A stretch of 44,442 bases of DNA. Source: Caulobacterales bacterium. GTDB taxonomy: Bacteria > Pseudomonadota > Alphaproteobacteria > Caulobacterales > Caulobacteraceae. This document shows, one piece after another, positions 8,518-17,046 of the stretch (the first letter of the stretch is position 1; the number at the start of each line of letters is the position of its first letter). The stretch spans positions 1 to 44,442 of the forward strand of contig CANJOB010000004.1 in assembly GCA_947475655.1 (NCBI GenBank). Reading direction: 5' to 3'. The notes beneath the pieces were generated by a model. That model had not been told where the DNA came from and made no database searches. It saw only the letters and a program-made list of their open reading frames with translations. Both the position numbers and the translations under genes were made by a program.

Positions 8518-9114
8518 ATGATGGCGGGGTTGCTTTTGCGGGCGCCTTTCAGGGTTCTGACCCATCTGTTGCTGGCCGTGACCGCCGCTGTCCTGCTGGC
8601 CGGCGCCGCCCATGCGCAAGGTCCGTCGGCCGATCCGGCTTCCGATCGCGAGGGTTACGAATACCGCTTGGGCGCCGCCGACAAGGTGCGCATCACCGTG
8701 TTCGGCGAGCAGGACCTGACCGGCGAATTCCTGGTCTCCGGCGCCGGCCGCATCTCCATGCCGCTGATCGGCGAGGTCCCGGCGGTGGGCCTGACCGTGG
8801 CCGAGCTGCAGACGGCGATCGAGGCGAAGCTGGCCGACGGCTACATGAAGATGCCGCGCGTCAGCGCCGAGGTGCTGAACTACCGGCCGTTCTACATCCT
8901 GGGCGAGGTCAAGAAGCCGGGGGAGTATCCGTACACCAACAAGCTGACCGTGCTGAAGGCCGTGGCGACGGCTGAGGGTTTCACCTATCGCGCCAATACC
9001 CGCCGGGTGTTCATCAAGCGGGCCGAGGCGGCGGACGAGGCGGAATTCCCGCTCAATCAGGAGACGGAAGTCGAGCCCGGCGACACCATCAGAATCGCCG
9101 AACGGTTCTTCTAA
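8518..9114 (+). CDS. Polysaccharide export protein (Wza-like, Poly_export/SLBB)
   Basis: A 198-residue exported protein. Residues 1-33 are a Sec signal peptide ending AHA, without a lipobox cysteine, so it is probably soluble or barrel-associated rather than a lipoprotein. The Poly_export domain (EYRLGAADKVRITVFGEQDLTGEFLVSGAGRISMPLIGEV) is followed by an SLBB-like segment (FYILGEVKKPGEYPYTNKLTVLKAVATAEGFTYRAN) and a C-terminal VEPGDTIRI. It is about half the length of E. coli Wza and lacks its C-terminal transmembrane helix. Two adjacent ATGs (8518, 8521) follow GGAG at 8510-8513. It starts a plus-strand polysaccharide operon that runs to 15967. Confidence 0.92.
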   Translation: MMAGLLLRAPFRVLTHLLLAVTAAVLLAGAAHAQGPSADPASDREGYEYRLGAADKVRITVFGEQDLTGEFLVSGAGRISMPLIGEVPAVGLTVAELQTAIEAKLADGYMKMPRVSAEVLNYRPFYILGEVKKPGEYPYTNKLTVLKAVATAEGFTYRANTRRVFIKRAEAADEAEFPLNQETEVEPGDTIRIAERFF

Positions 9115-9217
9115 AAAGCCCATCGATTCCCAGTGCTTGGCCCGGCTTGCGACTATGGCCGAAGCGCCTTACGGTTTGGAACCCTGAGTCGAACGCTGAC
9201 GATATCGGGGATACTCC

Positions 9218-9763
9218 ATGCGTGGATTGAAGGCCTTGGCGGCCGCCGTCGTCGTATCGACGGGCGTCGCTGGCGCTGTGGCGCTGGCCCCCACACCGGT
9301 TCTGGCGCAAAGCCCGCTGCAGCAGCAGCTCGAACAGGCCATCGTCTCTTTGCCGCCCGACGCCACGCGGCAGCAGGCCCAGGCGGCCATCGACGCCGTG
9401 CTGGCGGCCTCGCCCGCCTCGGCGGGTGAGAAATAGGCGGCCCTGGAAGCGGCGGCCGCATCGCCGGCCGCGGCGGGCAAGCCGTCGGTGGTCGCAGCCC
9501 TGAACGGGACCAGCGTCGCCATCGGCATCATCGCCGCCAACCCCGGCATCTCCTCGGCCGCCCTGGCCATGGCGTTGAGCGAGGTCGGCGTGCCGCCGAC
9601 CGTGGCCAACACCATCGCCAATTCCAACACCGCCTTCAGCTCCGGTGCGGCGCCGGGGACGGGCGCGGGCGGGAACACCGGCGGAGAAGGCGGCGGCGAG
9701 AGCGGCGCGGGCGCGGGCCCGCCGGCCGGCGGCGGCGCCCCGGGCGGCGGCTACCAGCCCTGA
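9218..9763 (+). pseudogene. Secreted low-complexity protein gene interrupted by an in-frame amber codon
   Basis: One continuous frame of 181 codons plus stop, broken only by TAG at 9434-9436 (codon 73). The first part has a signal peptide (MRGLKALAAAVVVSTGVAGA...LAQ) and a Gln/Ala-rich helical stretch. After the TAG the same frame continues with AALEAAAASPAAAGKPSVVAALNG, a hydrophobic IAANPGISSAALAMALSEVG segment and a Gly/Ala/Pro-rich tail ending GGGYQP. The codon bias does not change across the stop, and a CAG-to-TAG change would restore it. As it stands only a 72-residue peptide would be made. I do not recognise the family. The position between Wza-like and beta-barrel genes suggests a periplasmic or outer-membrane helper. 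Confidence 0.72.
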
Positions 9764-9832
9764 CGGGCGGGAAAAGTTTTGGACGTGCGGTCACGCCTCG
9801 CGGTGGGCCGGGGACAGGGAATGGGACGGTAC

Positions 9833-11095
9833 ATGAATCGGGCGCAGCTTATCGGTGTCGGCCTCGGAGCCGTGGTTTGCGCCATGGCGTCCACCGCCGT
9901 GGCGCAGAGCAACTTCGACCGCGACCGCAACGTCAGCGTGCGCGAACGGCCGCGCCCCGAATACCAGGCGCGCGGCCTGCCACTGGGGGCCTTTACAGCC
10001 TATCCCAAGCTGACCGTCGGCGCCGAATACAACGACAATATCTTCGCCTCCGGCGCCAACACCGAAGACGACATGATCTACAAGGTCGAGCCGGAACTGG
10101 TGATCCAGTCCGGCTGGTCGCGCCATTCGCTGCAGGCCTTCATCCGCGGCGGGCGCCACATGTACGAGGACTTCCCCAAGGAAAGCACCACCGACTACCA
10201 GGGCGGAATTTCCGGCCACGTCGACGCCGGCTATTCGCGTATCGCCGCCGGGGTCGAATACGGCCGCTACACCGAGCCGCGCACCTCGGGCACCAGCCCC
10301 ACGGGCACCGCCAAACCGGTCGAATACACCCTGGGCCAAGCCAACATCGCCCTGACCCACACCTTTAACCGCCTGCGCCTGTCGGCCCGCGCCGACCTAC
10401 AGGAGTACGACTACGAGGACGGCCACACCGCCGCGGGCGCGGTGGTCGAACAGGACGACCGCGACCGTCAGATCACCACCTATTCCGGCCGGGCCGAATA
10501 CGCGCTCAGCCCGGACACCTCGCTCTACCTGGCCGGCGCCTACGACGAGCGCGACTACGACCTGCAGCCGCCCGCCACCGGGTTCAACCGCAACTCCAAG
10601 GGCATGGACGTCTCGCTCGGCGCCAATTTCGACCTGTCGAGCCTGCTGCGCGGCGAAATCCAGGTCGGCTACGTCAAACAGGATTACGACGCGGCCGCCT
10701 TCAACACGGTCGAGGGCGTCAGCGCCCGCGCCCTGGTCGAGTGGTTCCCGTCCGAGATCGACACCGTCACCTTCGCCGCCTCGCGCTCGGTCGCCGACGC
10801 CACCATCGCCGGCGCCTCGGGCTTCCTGACCGGCAACTACTCGGTGCAGGTCGATCACGAACTGCTGCGCAACCTGATCCTCACCGCGCGGGTCGGCCTG
10901 GGCAAGGACGAGTACGAGGGCGCCGACCGCACCGACGACCGCCTGCTCGGCTATGTGGGCGCCAACTACCTGATCAACCGCGGCCTCGGCTTCACCCTGT
11001 CCTACGACTACCTGAAACAGGATTCGGACGGCGCCGCCGCGGGTCCGAGCTTCGAGCAGAACCGCGTCATGGTCTCCTCGACCCTGCAGTTCTGA
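9833..11095 (+). CDS. Outer-membrane beta-barrel protein of the exopolysaccharide locus
   Basis: A 420-residue exported protein. The ATG at 9833 gives the signal peptide MNRAQLIGVGLGAVVCAMAS...AVA, cleaved before Gln25; a longer frame starting at 9779 would add a nonsensical basic leader. The mature protein consists of alternating, aromatic-rich short strands (for example LTVGAEYNDNIFAS, GYSRIAAGVEYGRY, GEIQVGYVKQDYD, YLINRGLGFTLSYDYLKQD) and ends in Phe, the usual BAM-recognition end. It matches the putative beta-barrel porin 2 group often found next to Wza/Wzc genes. It probably forms or assists the outer-membrane exit for the polymer. It is followed 22 bases later by the ligase/polymerase-like gene. 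Confidence 0.87.
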   Translation: MNRAQLIGVGLGAVVCAMASTAVAQSNFDRDRNVSVRERPRPEYQARGLPLGAFTAYPKLTVGAEYNDNIFASGANTEDDMIYKVEPELVIQSGWSRHSLQAFIRGGRHMYEDFPKESTTDYQGGISGHVDAGYSRIAAGVEYGRYTEPRTSGTSPTGTAKPVEYTLGQANIALTHTFNRLRLSARADLQEYDYEDGHTAAGAVVEQDDRDRQITTYSGRAEYALSPDTSLYLAGAYDERDYDLQPPATGFNRNSKGMDVSLGANFDLSSLLRGEIQVGYVKQDYDAAAFNTVEGVSARALVEWFPSEIDTVTFAASRSVADATIAGASGFLTGNYSVQVDHELLRNLILTARVGLGKDEYEGADRTDDRLLGYVGANYLINRGLGFTLSYDYLKQDSDGAAAGPSFEQNRVMVSSTLQF

Positions 11096-11117
11096 CGGCG
11101 GGGGCGCCCGCACGCGC

Positions 11118-12467
11118 ATGACCGGCGACGCCAGCCTCTTCTCCGCCCCGACGGCGTCCCCCGGCTGGGCGCGGCGCCACGCCCTGCCGGCCGGCCTGCT
11201 CGTCCTCATCTTCCTCGAACAGGTGCTGTTCGGCGCCGAACAGCCGCGCCTGGCCCTGATCGCCGCCGTCGCCCAGCTGCTGTTGCTGGCCGCCGTGCTG
11301 TTGCTGATGCGCAGCCCCCGCCTGCCCGGCGCGGTCTTCAGCCTCCCCTTCGCCGGCGTCATCGCCGTCGGCATGATCCAGCTGCTGCCGCTGGCCGCGC
11401 TCGGCAACCCGGCCTGGAGCTTCTCCGGCCAGGCGGCCATCGTCAGTCTCGACCCGTGGGCGACGCGGGTGGAACTGGTCAAGCTGGCCGGGCTGGGGGC
11501 GTTGTACACCGTCGCCCTCCAGGTCGGGCGCGACGACCGCTGGCGGCCGCTGTTCCTGCGCGGCCTGGTGCTCGGGGCGATCCTCTACGGGGTCTGGGCC
11601 TTCATCGACCGCATCGTCTCGCCGCAGGAGTTCCTGGGCCTGTCGCGCATGGCCTACACCGACCGCCTCACCGGGTCCTTCCTGAGCGCCAACACGGCCG
11701 GCTCGCTGTTCGGCGTCTATGTGGTGCTGGCCGTCGCCGCCCTGGCCCACGCCCTGGGGCGCTTGCGCGCCGAGGCGGGCGCCAACCGCGCCGCCGGCCT
11801 TGCCCCACCCGCCGCCCTGTTCCTGGTCAGCGCTACCTGCCTGTTGCAGACCGCCTCGCGCGGGGCCGGGGCGGCGACCCTGATCTGCCTGCTGCTGGCG
11901 GTCGCTGTGCTGGCCTGGGACCGTAGCCGACGGGACCGGATGTCGGGGGCGGCCGTCGCCGTCCTGCTCGGGCTGCTGGGCCTGGCCGTCGCCGTCTACC
12001 TGCTCAGCGGCGAGCGGATCACCGACCGCATGGGGCGGACCGACGCCGACCTCGGCGAGCGGACCCAGCTCTACGCCGCCTACTGGCGGGCGTTCCGGGA
12101 CGCTCCGTGGCTGGGCTACGGCCTGGGGGCGTTCCACCAGATCAACGCCCTGGTGGCGTCGCCGGCCGATCCGGCCGGATTCGCTGACGTCGGCGCGGCG
12201 CACAACGTCTATCTGCAGTGGCTGGTCGAGGCGGGGGCCGTCGGCTCCGCCCTGATGCTGGCCGGAGTGCTGGCGGCGGCCGCCGCCTGCGCCGCCGGTT
12301 TCGCCCGCCATCGCCAGGCGCGGCCCTATGTGCTGGCCGCCTTGGGCGCCTTAAGCCTGCTGGCCCTGCATGGCCTGACCGATTTCGCCCTGCAGATCCC
12401 GTCGATCAGCGCCCTGCTCACCGCCCTGGTGGGGGCCGCCCACGGCGCCTGCCTGCGCCGCGCCTGA
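11118..12467 (+). CDS. O-antigen ligase / Wzy-like polymerase family membrane protein
   Basis: A 449-residue integral membrane protein with 10 or more hydrophobic helices. The family signature is the large periplasmic loop with ERTQLYAAYWRAFRDAPWLGYGLGAFHQI and, after it, AHNVYLQWLVEAGAVG (His near residue 362), typical of the O-antigen ligase/Wzy superfamily. Such proteins join lipid-linked repeat units or move glycan to an acceptor. Here, within a Wza/Wzc operon, polymerisation of the exopolysaccharide repeat is most likely. A second, unrelated polymerase candidate (EpsG-like) lies at 21563. ATG at 11118 has no strong ribosome-binding site and may be coupled to the upstream gene. Confidence 0.85.
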   Translation: MTGDASLFSAPTASPGWARRHALPAGLLVLIFLEQVLFGAEQPRLALIAAVAQLLLLAAVLLLMRSPRLPGAVFSLPFAGVIAVGMIQLLPLAALGNPAWSFSGQAAIVSLDPWATRVELVKLAGLGALYTVALQVGRDDRWRPLFLRGLVLGAILYGVWAFIDRIVSPQEFLGLSRMAYTDRLTGSFLSANTAGSLFGVYVVLAVAALAHALGRLRAEAGANRAAGLAPPAALFLVSATCLLQTASRGAGAATLICLLLAVAVLAWDRSRRDRMSGAAVAVLLGLLGLAVAVYLLSGERITDRMGRTDADLGERTQLYAAYWRAFRDAPWLGYGLGAFHQINALVASPADPAGFADVGAAHNVYLQWLVEAGAVGSALMLAGVLAAAAACAAGFARHRQARPYVLAALGALSLLALHGLTDFALQIPSISALLTALVGAAHGACLRRA

Positions 12468-12551
12468 GGGACCGAAGTGAGCGTTTTGCATCGCCGCCAA
12501 TCAGTCTACACGAGGACATTCGTGCGTCGGTTGCGCTCCAGGTAAAGACCC

Positions 12552-14809
12552 ATGAATCTGGCGAAGTTCTCGCTGATCCCCTCGGCCCTCACCGATGAGG
12601 AGCCGCGCCGCGACGTCGACCTGCGGGCGGTGATCGCCGCCTTCCGCCGCCGGCTGAGGCTGTTCGTCACCGTCGCCCTGCTGACCCTCACCGCCTTGGT
12701 GGTGGTCACCTTCCAGCAGACGCCCCGCTACACCGCCACCGCCAATGTGCTGATCGACACGCGCAAGAAGGAAGTCACCAACATCGCCGCGGTGATGAGC
12801 GGGATCACCGGCGAGACCAGCGCGGTCGACACCGAGGTCGAGACTCTGCGCTCGCGCTCCCTGGCGGAGCGCGTGGTGCGCCAGTTGAAGCTCAACCAGG
12901 ATCCCGAGTTCAACCCGGCCCTGCGCAAGCCGACCGCGATGTCCCAGCTGACCGGCGCGCCCAAGGCGGCAGCCAAAAACCTGCTCAGCCTGGCGGCGCC
13001 GCAGGAGGCCCGCGGCTCCGCCGCCGACGCCGCCCTGCTCCGCCGGCAGAAGCAGTTCGAGGGCGTGGTCGACCGCACCCTGAGCCGGATGAAGGCGCGC
13101 CGGCAGGGCCTGACCTACGTCATCAACATCGACTTCACCTCCACCGATCCGGCCAAGGCGGCGGTGATCGCCAACACCTTCGCCAGCCTCTACCTGACCG
13201 AACAGCTGGAGGCGAAGTTCGACGCCACCCGCCAGGCCAACGGCTGGCTGAACGAGCGGCTCAAGGGCCTGCGCGACGAGGTCGAAACCGCCGAGGCGGC
13301 GGTGGCGCAATACCGGATTTCCAACGGCCTGCTGGCCTCGGTCGGCTCGAACCTGACCGAGCAGGAGGTTTCCCAGCTGAACCAGCAGCTGGCCCTGGCC
13401 CAGGCGGCCCAGGCCGAGCAGGACGCCCGCTTCAGCACGGCCCGCCGCCAACTGGCCGCCGGCTCCACCGGCGAGGACGTCGGCGAGGCGCTCGGCTCGG
13501 CCACCGTCTCGCAACTTCGCCCGCAGCGCGCCACGGTCAGCGCCAAGGCCGCCGACCTGCAGACCCGCTACGGCCCCAAACACCCCGAGGTGCAGCGGGT
13601 GCAGCCGAACTGGCCGACATCGACGGCCAGATCCAGGCCGAGATCAACCGCGTCATCTCCAACCTGGAGGCCCAGGCCCAGGTCGCCCGCCAGCGCACCG
13701 CCTCGATCCAGGGCAGCCTCGGCCGCGCGCGCGGCACCCTGGCCGGCACCAACGCCGCCTCGGTGCGGCTCAACGAGCTGGAGCGCAACGCCCAGGCGAC
13801 GCGCTCGCTGTACGAGAGCTTCCTCAACCGCTTCAAGGAAACCAGCGCCCAGCAGGGGATGGAGGAATCCGACGCCCGCGTCGTCTCCCAGGCCAAAATC
13901 CCCAACAACCCCAGCTATCCGAACAAGAAGATCAGCCTGCTGCTCGGGCTGGCGCTCGGCCTGTTCGCCGGGGCGGCGGCGGCGGTGCTGGCCGAGGCGC
14001 TGGAGAGCGGCGTCGCCACATCGGAAGACGTCGAGCGCCTGCTCGGCGTGCCGCACCTGGGCGCCGTGCCGCTGCTGTCCTCGACCCAGGACGGCCCGGC
14101 CACCAAACAGTCGCCAGGGGACTTCCTGGTCAGCCAGCCGCTGTCGGCCTTCGCCGAGTCCTTCCGCTCCTTACGCACCTCGCTGCTGCATTCGAAGATC
14201 GACGCCAAGGTGCGCGTCATCGCCGTGACCTCGGCCCTGCCGGCGGAAGGCAAGAGCACCACCACCTTCTGCCTCGGCCGCTCCATGGCCCTGTCGGGCG
14301 CCTCGACCGTGGTGGTCGACTGCGACCTGCGCCGCCGCAGCGTCAACCGCCTGCTCGGCATCGAGCCGACCCGCGGCCTGGTCGAGGTGCTGTCGGGCAC
14401 CGCCACCCTGGCCCAGACCCTGGTGCGCGACGAGGCCTCGGGGGCCTATTTCCTGCCCCTGGCCAAGAGCGCCTTCACGCCCAAGGACCTGTTCGGCTCG
14501 CAGGCGATGGACCGGCTGCTGACCGAGCTGAAGAGCCATTTCGACGTGGTGCTGCTCGACTGCGCCCCTGTCCTGCCGGTGGCCGAGCCGCGGGTGATCG
14601 CGCCCAAGGCCGATGTGGCCCTGTTCCTGGTGCAGTGGCGCAAGACCCCGCGCAAGGCGGTAGCCGCCGCCCTGCAGATGCTGAAATCGGTGCGCGCCGA
14701 CGTGGCCGGGGTCGCCCTGACCCAGGTAAACATGAAGGCGCAGTCGAAGTACGGTTACGGCGACGCCGGCTACTACTACCGCTCCTACCGCAAGTACTAC
14801 GCCGCCTAG
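12552..14809 (+). pseudogene. Wzc-like polysaccharide co-polymerase / tyrosine kinase, frameshifted
   Basis: Two overlapping frames make one protein of about 752 residues. The first frame (ATG 12552) encodes an N-terminal Wzz domain with one transmembrane helix (LFVTVALLTLTALVVVTF) and a long coiled coil. At about 13604, after YGPKHPEVQRVQ, the coding sense moves to another frame that reads AELADIDGQIQAEI and continues to 14809, so one nucleotide is missing. The second part has the GNVR-like region, a second membrane helix (ISLLLGLALGLFAGAAAAVL) and a BY-kinase: Walker A PAEGKST, Walker A' VVVDCDLRRRS, Walker B VVLLDCAP, and the Tyr-rich tail YGYGDAGYYYRSYRKYYAA. As sequenced, the kinase would be lost after residue 351. 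There is no slippery run at the site. Confidence 0.85.
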
Positions 14810-14812
14810 GCG

Positions 14813-15967
14813 GTGAGCGGCTCCGACACCAAGGCGACACGCCCGCTGCACGTGGTGCTGATGGGCGGCCAGTCGGACTCCCTGACCATCTTCCGCGCGC
14901 CCCTGATCCGCGCCCTGATCGCGCGCGGCCACAGGGTCACCACCCTGGCCGGCCGGCCCGACGCGACGGCGATCCAAAAGCTCACCGCCATGGGGGCGGC
15001 CCACCTCACCGTCCCGCTCGACCGCACCGGCGGCGATCCTCTGGCCGATGTCTGGACCCTGTGGCGCCTGACCTGCGCCCTGCGGTCTCTCAAGCCCGAC
15101 GTGTTCCTGGCCTATCAGATCAAGCCGGTGACCTATGGCCTGATCGCCGCCTGGGCCGCCCGCGTCCCGCGCCGCATCGGCATGATCACGGGCCTGGGCT
15201 ACGCCTTCGTCGAGGAGCCCGGCCGGCGCCTGGCCCGCGCCCTGGCCCTGATCGCCTACCGCCTGGCCCTGCCGCTGGCGCGACGGGTGATCTTCCAGAA
15301 CCACGACGACATCGATCTCTTCACCCGCGCCGGGCTGCTGCGTCCCGGCCAGGCGGTGCGGGTCCACGGCTCAGGCGTCGACCTGCAGGCCTTCGCGCCC
15401 GCGCCCCTGCCGAAAGGCGTTCCTGCCTTCCTGCTGATCGCCCGCCTGATCCGCGACAAGGGCGTGGCCGACTACGTCCAGGCGGCCCGGATCGTCCGCG
15501 CTCGCCATCCCGAGGCGCGGTTCCGCCTGGTCGGGCCGTTCGACAGCAATCCGGCTCGGATCGAGCCCGCCACGGTCGAGCATTGGGTGGAGGAGGGGGT
15601 CATCGACTACCTGGGTCCGCTGGACGATGTGCGCCCGGCCATCGCCCAGGCCGGGATTTTCGTCCTGCCCAGCTACTACCGCGAAGGGGCGCCGCGCACG
15701 ATCCTGGAGGCCATGGCCATGGCCATGGCCATGGGGCGGCCGGTCATCACCACCGACGTCGCCGGTTGCCGCGACACGATCGTCGACGGGGAAAGCGGTC
15801 TGCTCATCCCCCCGCGCGACCCGGCGGCGTTGGCCCAGGCCATGCTGCGGCTGATCGGCGCGCCGGACCTCGCCGCGCGCATGGGCCGCTCAGCGCGCCT
15901 GCGGGCGGAGGCGCTGTTCGACGCCGAGACGGTTTCCGCCGCCGTGATCGCGGAGGTGGAAGGCTAG
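14813..15967 (+). CDS. Glycosyltransferase family 4 with an expanded AM repeat in the E-x7-E loop
   Basis: A 384-residue GT-B enzyme starting at GTG 14813, three bases after the Wzc-like stop, so it is translationally coupled. The N-terminal half resembles PglA/CapM-type transferases (LTIFRAPLIRALIARGHRVTTLAGRP, AYQIKPVTYGLIAAWAA, RRIGMITGLGYAF). The C-terminal GT4 domain has ARLIRDKGVADYVQAA and the conserved YREGAPRTILEAMA segment. After LEAMAM there are four extra residues (AMAM) before GRPVITT, encoded by four tandem GCCATG units; relatives have only two. Donor and acceptor are unknown. It probably extends the polymer repeat unit. Confidence 0.9.
   Translation: MSGSDTKATRPLHVVLMGGQSDSLTIFRAPLIRALIARGHRVTTLAGRPDATAIQKLTAMGAAHLTVPLDRTGGDPLADVWTLWRLTCALRSLKPDVFLAYQIKPVTYGLIAAWAARVPRRIGMITGLGYAFVEEPGRRLARALALIAYRLALPLARRVIFQNHDDIDLFTRAGLLRPGQAVRVHGSGVDLQAFAPAPLPKGVPAFLLIARLIRDKGVADYVQAARIVRARHPEARFRLVGPFDSNPARIEPATVEHWVEEGVIDYLGPLDDVRPAIAQAGIFVLPSYYREGAPRTILEAMAMAMAMGRPVITTDVAGCRDTIVDGESGLLIPPRDPAALAQAMLRLIGAPDLAARMGRSARLRAEALFDAETVSAAVIAEVEG
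15710..15733 (+). repeat. (GCCATG)4 tandem repeat inside the glycosyltransferase gene
   Basis: Four perfect copies of GCCATG, in frame as Ala-Met, lying directly after the glutamate codon of the GT4 nucleotide-binding loop. Family members usually have AMAMG or AMACG here, so two extra units (12 bases) appear to have been gained by slippage. Confidence 0.85.
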
Positions 15968-17046
15968 CGCCGCCGCGCCACGGCCGCGCCGAGCATGGCT
16001 TCGTACCGGAGGGCGATGGGGCCGGCGTCGAAGCGGTCGGCGGCGCGCGGGTCGAGCCGCCGCCTGCCGGCCTTGGCCAGCCTGTCCATCGCGGCGGCGA
16101 TGTCGGGGGCGTCGAAGCCTTTGGCGATCACGCACTGATCGAGCCCGCCGATGATCTCGCCGATGCTGGAGACCGGCGTCGCCGCCACCGGCGCGCCGCA
16201 CGCCACCGCCTCCAGCACCACATTGGGGAAACCCTCGAACCGCGACGAGACCACCAGGGCGTCCGCGGCCGCGTAGTAGGGATAGGGATTGTCCTGAAAG
16301 CTGAGGAACCGCACCCGCTCTTCAAGGCCGAGCGCCCGGGCGCGGGCCCGCAGCGCCGGGCGCTCAGAACCCTCGCCGATCAGGGTCAGGTCCGTGCGGC
16401 GGTTCTCCAGCGAGGCCAGGGCGTCGAGCAGGACGCCGAATTGCTTGGCCGGCGCCAGACGCCCGATGGCCAGGAAGTTGAAGCGGGCGGGATCGAAGCC
16501 GGTCTGAGTGGGCGCGCGGCTGCGCGCCCGCACCGCGGCCAGGTCGATCGGGTTGTGAATGACGGTGCCGCGCGCCAGCGTCACCCCGGCGGCAGCGTAG
16601 ATTTGGCGCATCTCCTCCGACTGGAACACCGCCGCGTCGGCGCATGGCAGCAGGGCGGCCATCAGCCGGCGGGGCAGCGGGCGCCGCAGGCTTTCGGTGC
16701 TGGTCAGCCGCGCCACAAAGGCCGTGCGCCGGGGCCAAGCGAAGCGCGTCGCCGCCAGGGCGATATTGAGGTGATCGAGGGTCGACATCACCACATCGGG
16801 CCGCAGCGACCAGATCAGCGGGATCAGTTTCGGCGCCGCCCAGCGCACCTGGCGCGCGCGAAGGTCGATCACCCGCACCGCGTCGGGGACCTCGGCCCGA
16901 TAGGGCGCGTTTTCCAGACTGCCGACCGCCAAGATCACCTCGCAGCGCGCCGGGTCCAGATGACGCGCCAGGGTGGCGATCACCCGCTCGGCGCCGCCGC
17001 CGCCCAGGCTTGGAACCATCAGCAGGACCCTCGACCTAGCCGCCAT
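15964..17046 (-). CDS. Glycosyltransferase family 4
   Basis: A 360-residue GT-B enzyme with N-terminal VLLMVPSLGGGGAERVIATLARHL (the glycine-rich acceptor-side loop) and C-terminal FLAIGRLAPAKQFGVLLDALASL, LIGEGSERPALRARARALGLEERVRFLSF and SRFEGFPNVVLEAVACGAPVAATPVSSIGEII, with the E-x7-E pair intact. It is related to PglJ/WbnH-like transferases. Its ATG at 17046 lies inside the end of the asparagine-synthase gene (11-base overlap), so the two are translationally coupled. Its stop overlaps the stop of the convergent GT4 gene (15964-15967). Sugar specificity is not evident. Confidence 0.92.
   Translation of the reverse strand: MAARSRVLLMVPSLGGGGAERVIATLARHLDPARCEVILAVGSLENAPYRAEVPDAVRVIDLRARQVRWAAPKLIPLIWSLRPDVVMSTLDHLNIALAATRFAWPRRTAFVARLTSTESLRRPLPRRLMAALLPCADAAVFQSEEMRQIYAAAGVTLARGTVIHNPIDLAAVRARSRAPTQTGFDPARFNFLAIGRLAPAKQFGVLLDALASLENRRTDLTLIGEGSERPALRARARALGLEERVRFLSFQDNPYPYYAAADALVVSSRFEGFPNVVLEAVACGAPVAATPVSSIGEIIGGLDQCVIAKGFDAPDIAAAMDRLAKAGRRRLDPRAADRFDAGPIALRYEAMLGAAVARRR

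Noticed and set aside
9640-9763. GC-rich repetitive tail as a possible mobile or CRISPR-like repeat
   Set aside because: It is low-complexity Gly/Ala/Pro coding sequence with no regular unit and spacer pattern.
13599-13610. Programmed ribosomal frameshift in the Wzc-like gene
   Set aside because: No slippery heptamer or internal Shine-Dalgarno with hairpin is visible at the junction; a lost base explains it more simply.
13763-14809. A separate kinase gene starting at GTG 13763 (split Wzc as in Firmicutes)
   Set aside because: The start is in the middle of a conserved coiled-coil segment without a ribosome-binding site, and homologous sequence continues upstream in the same frame.
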